Positions 37,801 to 46,301 of a DNA stretch of 64,000 nt are shown one piece after another. The position numbers were made by a program, and so were the translations under genes. The notes below the pieces were generated by a model, which saw nothing but the letters and a program-made list of their open reading frames with translations, did not search any database and was not told the DNA's origin. The DNA is taken from positions 1,405,001 to 1,469,000 of the forward strand of contig BSDZ01000022.1 in assembly GCA_030268105.1 (NCBI GenBank). Reading direction: 5' to 3'. Position 1 is the stretch's first letter. Each line of letters opens with the position of its first letter. The DNA comes from Volvox africanus (Eukaryota > Chlorophyta > Chlorophyceae > Chlamydomonadales > Volvocaceae).

Positions 37801-40800
37801 GTGCGCCATTTACCTGTCTGCTCAAACAAGGCCTCCACCAGGTAGGCGAACATGGCCACCACGTTGGAGCTGCCTCCCTAGGAGGATGAAAACCCGGGGT
37901 GGAGGGAAACACACGTGTGTGTGGGGGGGGGAGAGGAGGGGGCAATATGAGGGGGCCCCATAACCACAACCGCAACCGTGCGCATAACAGGTTAGTGTCA
38001 GAATGTCGATAAGGATGGTTGATGCGTGCGCTACATGTCTGTGTGTAGTGAAGTGAAGTGTAGTTTGTGCTTGTGTATTTGTAATTATGTGTGCATGTGC
38101 GTCATACCGTACATATGGCAAGCATTCGCATCCCTTGCACATTTTGAAGTCACCTAAACTCACCAATCACCTTATTTCTCTTCGTACCCCGGTGCCTCAT
38201 CCATCATCACCCCCCCCTCCAGCCCCCCTCAGTCCCCACCTGGTTCCAGTATGCATACGCGGTCAGCCAGGTGCGCAGATCCGCCGCCTTCTGTCCGGGG
38301 ACCCACTTGAGCAGCTTGGGACCCAGCTTCAGGAAGGAAAGGTAGCCCACCTAGATGCAGTGTACAGGTGACGGGTGGGTTGGGTATAGTGGATGGGTGG
38401 CGGGTATGTTGCAGCTTTGGGGCGGTGGGCAGTGGTGGGCAGTGGTGGTAGTGGTGTCTGTGCGTGTGTTTGTGACGAAGAATCGCGAAAGCAATGAAGC
38501 CGAGAACCGAAATGCTCCCCCCCCCTCGATTCCCGCGTCCCCTTCCTCATAGCTGCCACCAGTAGGTCCCTGTGACCCGTGGGTCCGTTGATTTGCTTAC
38601 CCCGCAACCCACTCCACCCTGCCACCCGACAGCCCACCATCTTGTCTTCCTCTCGTCCGCTTCCAAACATCGACAACACCTTCTTGACCATTACGGGCGG
38701 ACCCGGGGCCTTCCCTGGAGAAGCCGAACCGCCTCCGCCAGCACCACCGCCCATTTCGAAGGAGCCCACCTGACAGAGCCCGCGTGAGACCGGGACAGAG
38801 AGCGAGCGAGCGAGCGTGAACGACACAGGGACACAAAGACAGGCAAGAGGGGAAAGAATGATATCTGGACCTCGAGGGTCACTGAACTTGGCATCTTTAC
38901 CGCAAATAGTATATAAAAGTACACATCAACATAACACCGGCGCAATGGCGGCTCTGGGCTCATTACTGCCGTACAAATTGCCGCCGTACCTTGTTGCACG
39001 ACATGAGCTCCAGCGCGGACTCGAATACCATACGCACGGGTACACGCTGCACTTGAGCTCGCAACCAATCCACCTGAAAGGGGAATACGGAGGAAGCGGG
39101 GGACCTTAGGGGTGGCCTCACGTGCAGAGGCGAGTGGGGCGTTCAATGCGGTAAATAGGGAACTTGGAACACAAGGGAACGAAGAAGCATACGTGGAAAG
39201 AGGAAGGGGACGGGGAGGGGGAAGGGGGAGGACGACTAAGCGAGTCCCGATCCTGGTGCTGAAGAACGAAGCAATGACTAATCGCCAAGGGGAGGCGGGG
39301 GTGGGGTGGGGTGGGGGTGGGAGGGTGAATGAAACGAATCCTGGTACTGGTACTCAAGGAACGAGGAGGAGAGAGAAAAGGAAGGGGGGAGAGAGAGAAA
39401 GGGAAAGGAACAAAATGAACTGCCTGGTGCATGTGTCTCTCCCTCCCAACCCGCAACCCGCAAAATCTGACGCTCGATTTCACACCTGGTCGTAATCGAA
39501 CAGCAGCGAGCCGAAGAAAACATCGGCCCGCTCCAGGGCGGCCTTCACGCGGGGCCGCATGGTTTCGGAGGCGATGTCCCGGTCGCTGAACACCTGGCAC
39601 GCGGTGAGGGTGAGGGTGTTGGGGTTCAGGCTGTGCGGGTGTACTGAGAGGTTGGCTGGGAGCACCGAAGATCCGTTTCTGATACTAGATTGGGAGAATG
39701 GAGAAGCGTGCCTGTCGTTGTCCGGAAACGCCCATAAGGAATGTAAGGTGAGAAATGTGGTGGTGGGTGACCCTCGTGAGGTGGCCTTCTGTGGGCTGTT
39801 GGAAGGTTTTAGAGATGAGACGGCGGACAAGAAGAAGACACTGCAGTAGAGAACTAACTGTTTCTTGCATCAACACATTTGGGCGAGGTATGTTGGATGG
39901 GTGCTGGCCCGTATAAATCGCTCTATCATATCGCACCACGACCCAAAGAGCGCCACCAGCACGCGCCAACAATCGTATCAGCTTCGCATCAACCACACTT
40001 TTGAAAATGTTTTGATTTCCAATATCATTTCCTTGTGAAATAGCAATTAACTCTTTACATTGTGTGCCGCTGCACAGTCACCTCTTCTGCATCCTTCACG
40101 TCCAACACATCCCATGACACGCAAACACGCATACTCAAGACACACACACCATAGCTTCCTCCCAGAATTCTTTCGTCCTAAACCTCGCTTCTTAAATCAA
40201 CCCCTCCCCCGCTCCTCCTCCCCCTCACACACACACGCACACGCAAGTAAATATGTACACGTGTACGCACACGTACAGTACCTGCAGCTTCACGTGCGGC
40301 ATCTGCCGCCGAAGCGTCGCCGCCGCCTCCTTGTACAGAGCCACATTGAAGCTCTCGAAGCCGCTCACGAGTACGATCCGTACATCCCGGCTGGGGCCGC
40401 GACCCATTCCTCGACTCGCCGCCGGGCTTCCCGCCGCCGGGCTCTCCGCAGGTGCCAGCGGCACCGTCCCACCCCTGCTAGCGGCGGCATGCCTAGCCTC
40501 CGTCCGCTTCGCCGCCAGCAGTGTCGCCTCCAACTCCTGAGCCTCCGTAGCCACCCGACTGCGCTGCATCTTGAGAGTACGAGTCTGGCAAGATGGCAAT
40601 CCAAAGAACACAACAGGAAGAACAAGAACGGAATAACAATGCGGCATGCTAACAACATAGGATGGGGGCTTCCCTCTAGGACAGCAGGGGAGGCAGGGCT
40701 CTGACCAGCGGGTTTAAGGGGTCCTTAGGGTTATGTATTCTGTTTTAGGGGTAAGGGACTAAAAGACTTAAAATATATATCAGGAGTGAGGCAATGCCTG

Positions 40801-41905
40801 CATGTGCATGTCTTTGGTGTTTGCTGCTGACACGATGACTCCGTGAGAGGGACGGCAGGACCACTGCGCGAAAAGATCGATGTCGATACGGTATGGCCGC
40901 TGAGGGGATCATCATCAGATCCAAGCCGCCAGTCGGGCATGAGGACCGAACTGATGCCTGCAGCTCCAAACGGATATTTGTCGGTCAGTTTGTCTGTCTT
41001 TCCCCACATTTGCGCACTTGCCGTCACTACTAGCCCCACACCTCTCGGCCCTTCGCGCCTTCCGTGCTTGCCTGTGACTGGAAGGCGCGCCATGCCTCTG
41101 CCCCAGCGGCAGCCTCCGCCGCCACCATTAATGCCGCTGCCGCCGGTGGCCGAGACCGACCCAGATCGCTAAACTGTGCTTCGGTCATGCTCTCGTATCG
41201 CAGCACCTCCAGTGGCCTCAACGTCGTCGCTGCCGGCCCCGCCGACGGCTGTTCCGCTGCCGCAGCCGCCGTAGCCGGCGCCGATTCTGTTGTGCAGTGT
41301 TCCTCATCCGAAACGTACGGAACCTGTACCTCCAGCCCTTTGAAATATTTGGCATACAGTGCGTCAATAGCGATGGACAACCGGGACTCCTGCATGTGGG
41401 GATCAACCCCAAACAGGGGTTCGGTATGAGCGGGGCGTGGGCATTGGGATGAATGTCAGCGCGGGAATGCCACCCCATACACCTAGTTGCACTTCGCTAG
41501 CTCTGGTGCAGCCCCAGAGGCCAGTCCGAGGTCAGGTCGAAGAGTGCGACGCACCTCGGCTTTCAGTTCCAAGATCTGATCTTGCAGCTGTGCCTGGTGC
41601 TTGACGTCCCAGGTCTCCTCCAGAACGGCGTCGTCGTTGGCATCGTCAGCTTCCAAGGTTGCCAGAAACTGCTCCGCTTGGTTTTGGAGATCTCGGGTTG
41701 CCGTATGAACCGTTGTACGAGAATTGCGGTGTTGCGGGCGTGCGCAGGTTTCCCCTCGAGGTGTGCAAATCCGAGCGGTGGGAACAGCCGATTGCCGTGA
41801 AGCTTGTTGACGTTCTATCGTTGTAGGAATCCGAAAACATACATGTGATCGATTCAATCCTGCACTAGAAAATTGCTGTGTTAAGGCGCTAGGAAGGGAA
41901 GTCAT
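21271..41905 (-). CDS. CHLH: Magnesium chelatase subunit H, BchH-like (37 exons)
   Basis: The large porphyrin-binding subunit of Mg-chelatase, which with subunits I and D inserts Mg2+ into protoporphyrin IX in the plastid. Exons in transcript order: 41555-41905, 41072-41389, 40282-40584, 39486-39593, 38990-39073, 38638-38769, 38240-38350, 37814-37877, 37125-37396, 36097-36129, 35569-35631, 35297-35386, 34607-34697, 33620-33714, 32627-32791, 32249-32305, 31790-31871, 31268-31350, 30779-30900, 30351-30525, 29662-29887, 28631-28839, 28113-28250, 27592-27724, 26927-26988, 26552-26686, 25952-25993, 25509-25605, 24773-24942, 24399-24472, 23932-24054, 23740-23809, 23287-23372, 22872-22965, 22641-22721, 21981-22207, 21271-21601. 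All phases agree; total 5097 nt, 1698 residues. The N-terminus is S/T/R-rich and transit-peptide-like. Homology starts at ~289 ([15 protein letters not shown]). Later come [32 protein letters not shown] (~942), [42 protein letters not shown] and, near the end, [20 protein letters not shown]. These match bacterial BchH better than plant GUN5, so this is probably the second algal paralogue (CHLH2). The exon 2 donor is ambiguous: GC at 41071, or a GT donor extending the exon to 41042. Confidence 0.93.
24056..24100. repeat. Telomere-like G-rich tract in CHLH intron
   Basis: Four to five degenerate GGTTAGGG units, directly upstream (in transcript order) of chelatase exon 31. It resembles telomeric repeats and could form a G-quadruplex on the plus (template) strand. 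It is short and degenerate. Confidence 0.6.
28903..29051 (-). repeat. Dispersed repeat R1, copy 2 (inverted)
   Basis: Reverse-complement match to 9595-9740, with a few substitutions and no large gap. It sits in the intron between chelatase exons 21 and 22, so it inserted into an existing intron. Confidence 0.8.
29168..29226. repeat. AT-rich (TATA/TATG) tract in CHLH intron
   Basis: Imperfect ATATATGT/ATACATAT repeats in the intron between chelatase exons 21 and 22; able to form a weak hairpin. Confidence 0.8.
31880..32041 (+). repeat. Intronic repeat R2, copy 1
   Basis: Lies in the intron between chelatase exons 16 and 17. It contains a GGGGA-rich block, then GACGACTAAGCGAGTCCCGA, GAACGAAGCAATGACTAATC and AACGAATCCTGGTGCTGGTA. 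The same blocks recur in the same order at 39207-39365. Confidence 0.8.
32967..33374. repeat. (CCCT)n / (AGGG)n array in CHLH intron
   Basis: About 400 bases of CCTC tetranucleotide repeat, nearly perfect for the first ~265 bases and interrupted towards the right end. It fills half of the intron between chelatase exons 14 and 15. The G-rich strand is the coding strand, so the pre-mRNA would carry over fifty GGGA units. Long open frames here on both strands are artefacts of the repeat. Confidence 0.97.
33820..33960 (+). repeat. Intronic repeat R2, degenerate copy 3
   Basis: Recognisable by the block AATCCTTGTGCTAATATTGA, followed by GACTAATCGTGAGG and, further on, CATTCGCCAAGGCCGCG. These correspond to blocks of the other two copies, with heavy divergence. 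It lies in the intron upstream of chelatase exon 14. Confidence 0.45.
34798..34876. repeat. (CTAT)n microsatellite in CHLH intron
   Basis: About nineteen CTAT units, followed by diverged CTAT/TATA sequence to about 34960, in the intron between chelatase exons 12 and 13. Confidence 0.96.
39207..39365 (+). repeat. Intronic repeat R2, copy 2
   Basis: Same orientation and block order as 31880-32041; the first ~95 bases are almost identical and the middle is replaced by a GGGGTGGG run. It sits in the intron between chelatase exons 4 and 5. Two close copies in introns of one gene suggest either a small mobile element or local duplication. Confidence 0.8.
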
Positions 41906-43669
41906 GTTACTACGTTCGAAAGCGAGCAGTTCGTAGGTCCTGGGAAACTAAAACAAATTATATGGTAGACATAAATCGCAATTATGCCTACAAGTGCCTA
42001 AATGTGCATACAGGTTGTGAACCACTCGCAAAAGCTTGGACTTCGGAGCACGATAGACAGTTCCTAAGTTCAAGTTCAAGGACAATCAGGCGAGGCCCAG
42101 GTGTTAAGAAAGGAGTATAGAAGGTTTTATAAATTATCATCAAGTAATATACATTGGACGTCATAATGCGAGGGTTTGCATCTGTACATCCTGCATAGTT
42201 CAGCTGAAGGTCTATTCCGCAGACGTTTATGGTGATGCCACCCACATAAATTGTGTGAAATCGATTGGCGTTGTTCACATGTCCGTCAAGTTTGTCCCTT
42301 TGTTATGTTGTCAGTTATAGCCTAGTCAGTACATACACCACTTGTTGGGAAAAGGTTTGAGGGCGGTTGCAAATGCCGGTGCCGGCCTGCAAGCTCCATG
42401 ACATTAACTCGTATTCGTTGTCCACATTGGTTGGGTTTTGTTTAGCGACCGTGCAGTCAGCTGAATTTGGAACTGTTGGGAAAGCCAAACCATAGCCTAC
42501 ACGGCTAAGGAATGCACTTTTGCAAATACCTACCCTGACACGGCACTCAGCATTACACATGGAGCGTAAGATGCCGCATTATATCTGATCATGAAGGTGC
42601 AGCACCGATCGCGGTCCAGCTCTTGGAAGCATCAGCAGCTCGGTTGGGCTAGCTACGGTCTGCTTTTCGTCCACAAGGCTTGCAACCGCTTGCCTGCGCG
42701 CGCGTGTACGCTGTGGAGGTATTTATCTTGTGTAAAAACTTCCACTTCCCCTCTTCCCCTCTCCCCCTTCCTGGACTGGATGGGTCACCTCACAGCTGGA
42801 TAGCGCAGAACGCCGTGCCTCCCGCACCTGTCTCCGGTCTTTTTACAAATCGTGCCACTGGGTAACTAGCTTTATGGCCCACACAGCACTTCAGAAGGTC
42901 GTTGTACAAGGGAATTAGTAATATGTAAGGTCTCACGCAGAAGGGCTCATGACCCATCTCGATCTATCTAAACATATACAAATGAGTTCTGGGTTCAAGT
43001 GCTTCTACCAGCCCCTAAGTCGTTGGAGGGGTGATGTGCAAATGGCACCACCACTTGTAGTGCGGCTTGCGAGCTGACCGGGAGCAAAGTTGATTGCGCC
43101 GTTGATCCGCTAGATCCTGCTGGACGCTGCTGGGGAGCGCTGAATCCAACAAATACATATTGAAGCCGTTTTGGGTGAATGGATGATGAGGGCGTCCCTC
43201 TAGCGGGAAGGAAGAAGCAGGGTTAGGTTAGTGGGCCGCTGCTGGTGAGGAATAATGCCACCGGGTGCCACCCTGCCTGTAACTCTGATGTACGCATCTA
43301 GGCCGTCTCGCATCTAGCTAGACATCTCTAACGTGCATATCAATACTACATAATCATCCCCTTCCATCGTCCCGAAAACTGGTCCACAGAGAGAGGCCAA
43401 CTAGAAAGAGCAGACCTGGGCTAAGGCGCGAGGGTAGGAAGTAGAAAACATTCAACTAAGCGTCCAGTTGCAAAAGTAGGCTCACAACATGGCTTATGTA
43501 GTAGTTGGTACGGCCCACACAACAGCAAAATATCAAGGTGCAGAAGCACCCTGTCAGCATCTCGAGAGGCCTTTGTGGCTCTCAACTACTACAGCTTATG
43601 CGCTCTTAAATAGGGAGGACAGCAGTGGGAGTGAAGAATCTGGAGTGAATGCTAAATGCATCTAGTAAA
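41906..43669. other. CHLH upstream region / intergenic DNA
   Basis: Should contain the chelatase promoter, since its start codon is at 41903-41905 on the minus strand. No gene, tRNA or mobile-element domain could be recognised before element A starts at 43670. Confidence 0.5.
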
Positions 43670-44503
43670 TGTTGTGCCACGGTTCGTTTCCCGCCAATGT
43701 GTAGGTCAATGCGACGCTACAAGGCGATGTGCCGACTTGATGAATGCATGATAAATATGAATGAACTTGCATGAACATAAACGTATTTGCATACATTTAT
43801 ATATGTTTGGCATGTTACTATCATACATTGCGACATATCTCATTGCATCATGGCTGATCCGCCTAACATGCATGAAATCCCGAATAATTGAGAAGCGCAT
43901 TATGCTCATGCTATGGAGCAATAAGTAATATTATTTGCTATAATATTACATCATTATGGCATACGTCGGGAACGCCGCACTCGTCGCGATACATGCCTTG
44001 CAACCGAATATCGTTATTCCGACCCTTGCATCATGCGAATGCCGGAAAGGCTTATCGGTTGTTATACATGAACACTGCCTATACGCAGTGGGGTTGTCAC
44101 ACTTAGGATCGGCCTCCTAGTGTGAATTGTACGGCGTCGCGATGCTGCGAGTATAGCAGATGCGAGGACGGCTAAGTAAAGCAAGACATTTTGACACCGG
44201 AGAACACTTATGTGTTCAATATCATTATTGCTAACCGCTTTCATACTTAGCCCGAGCTAAGCCTGAACTTCGCTTGCCACCGCCGCGTGATGATTGCTTG
44301 CTTCCGGCGCTGACAGCGATTACATCCATTGCATCGCTTCGGTCTGTATTATTGTAAGTTATATCTCTTCTTGTCTTGAAGTCTTCCGCTGTCTCCGTTT
44401 GCTCTCGATTGCCTTGCTGTACTTGCAAGTGCTCGAGCATTGGTATAGAAAGCCTTCAGACGCGCAGATATCTATGAGCAAACCCGAAGGAGAGGTACAA
44501 CAA
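43670..44503 (+). repeat. LTR of retrotransposon A (5' LTR)
   Basis: 834 bases starting TGTTGTGCCACGG and ending GGTACAACA, the TG...CA ends of the family. It is homologous throughout to the LTRs of elements B/D and C but clearly the most diverged. Three bases later comes the primer-binding site. Confidence 0.92.
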
Positions 44504-44506
44504 TTT

Positions 44507-44520
44507 GGTATCGAGACAGG
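44507..44520 (+). other. Primer-binding site, element A
   Basis: TGGTATCGAGACAG lies three bases inside the LTR. It is complementary to a tRNA 3' end reading TCTCGATACCA, probably initiator methionine tRNA; close to the usual plant TGGTATCAGAGC site. Confidence 0.75.
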
Positions 44521-44966
44521 TTCGTACCTAACCGTCTCTTTGTGTTAAATCGGAAGTAGGTTCTTTTAATGGCGAGTACCAGCGATGAACGACGTGGACC
44601 GCTAGATACTTTTGCCGAAGACCTGGGCCGCGCCGTGTTGGACGCCGCCGTTTCCGGTTTGTAATTATTGATTCCTTTTGTCTGGTTGCTGCACTTGTGT
44701 AAGTGTACGCTCTGAGTCGCAGGTAATCTCAGTGCTCCGGCATTGCTTGCCGCAACGACTGAGACCGGCTTGCGCCCGGACCAGTTGGCGATTCTGATCG
44801 CACAAACTACGGAGATTAGAAGTCATCTGGGCACGTACTTGCTGAAGCTGCTGAATCTCCTCAAGAGTGCTGTCGGTAGGCTCACTGAATCGTTTGTACT
44901 CTTACATTGTCCTTGCATTAGAAGTTGTCTTCTATTACGCAAGCTTAGGGTATTGATTCGTGTTCC

Positions 44967-45409
44967 ATGGCTGCGGGACGCGACGATACACCACTTTCTA
45001 GCTTAGCAAGCCAACCCGAATTTGTTGAGGCTGCTAGAGCTACGGATAGAGGTCTTGAGACTGTTGGCACGCAAGCTACTCAAGGACCCCTTGTCCTTCA
45101 GACCCCTGCCCATTTAATTGTGCCGCGCTCAGCAGTCAATACTAATATGGACAACACTGCTGATCCATGGGGTCTTTCGCCACCTCAAATGCAAGGGCAT
45201 GCTGCTATACCTGAGGTGATGAGACTGACGATTCCTGTACCTAGGCTCAAAATCTCGCTTCAGGAAAATCCTAAGACACCAGGCCATAACATAGCCAATT
45301 CAACTCATACGTACGTACGCGATGCTAAGAATTATCTCCAGGCTGTGCATGGTGGTGAAAATGATGGTATCAGGTGTCTCTTCGTTGCAACACCATTGAG
45401 GGCGCGGCG
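44967..45409 (+). pseudogene. gag of element A, truncated after ~147 codons
   Basis: Starts MAAGRDDTPLSSLASQPEF and aligns with the gag of element C (MSAEHDDTPHTSLASQPDF) up to GIRCLFV. The homology stops exactly where the LTR of element B begins at 45410. No pol and no 3' LTR of this copy are present in the window. Its sequence is noticeably more diverged from C than D is, so it represents an older insertion or a different subfamily. Confidence 0.88.
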
Positions 45410-46242
45410 TGTTGTACCTCTCCTTCGTGTTTGCTCATAAGTATCTGTACGTCTGAAGGCTTTCGATACCAATGCACGAGCACTTGCAAGTACAGCAAGA
45501 CAAGCGCGAGCAAACAGAGACAGCGGAAGACTTCAAGACAGGAAGAGATATAACTTACGATCTTACAGATAGAAGCGGTGCAATGGACGTAATCGCCGTC
45601 AGCGCCGGAAGCAAGCAATCATCACGCGGCGGTGATAGCAAAGTTCAGGCTTAGCTCGGGCTAAGTAGAGTAGCGTATGGCAATGATAATGTAGAACACA
45701 CGAGTGTTCTCTGGTGTCGAATACCTTGTCTTGCTTAGCTGTCCTCGCATCTGTTATACTCGTAGCATCGCAATGCCGTACGGTTCACACTAGGAGGCCG
45801 ATCCTAAGTGTGACAACCCTACTGCGTATAGGCGATGTCCATGTATAACAACGTATAAGCCTTTCCGGCATTCACATGATGCAAGGGTCCGAATAACGAT
45901 ATTCGGATGCAAGGCATGCATCGCGACGAGTGCGGCACTCTCAACGTGTGCTGTAATGAAGTAATATTATATCAAATAATATTACTTATTGTTTCGTAGC
46001 ACGAGCATAATGCGCACTTCAATGATTCGGGATTTCATGCATGCTAGGCGGATTTGCCATGATGCGATGTCGCGATGGATAATGATAACATGCCAAATGC
46101 CTATATAAATATATACGAATATATTTATATCATGCAAGTTCATTCATATGCATTAATCGTTCATGCGTTCATCAAGATAACACTTCGCCTCGTAGGGTCG
46201 CATCAACCTACGCATTGGCGGGAAACGAACCGTAGCACAACA
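45410..46242 (-). repeat. 3' LTR of minus-strand element B/D
   Basis: 833 bases; on the minus strand it begins TGTTGTGCTACGG and ends GGTACAACA. Same length as the partner LTR at 59245-60077, with few differences. An A/T-rich TATATAAATATATA stretch inside could hold the promoter TATA box. The polypurine tract (minus strand GGGAGGGGGGAT, 46247-46258) abuts it. Confidence 0.93.
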
Positions 46243-46301
46243 ATTATCCCCCCTCCCGTATGCAGCGTCCTCGCTGCTTCATACAGCATCGACTGCAAGG
46301 G

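Noticed and set aside
42591..42803. 70-codon open frame upstream of the chelatase
   Set aside because: Begins with ATG but resembles nothing and lies in the expected promoter/5' flank.
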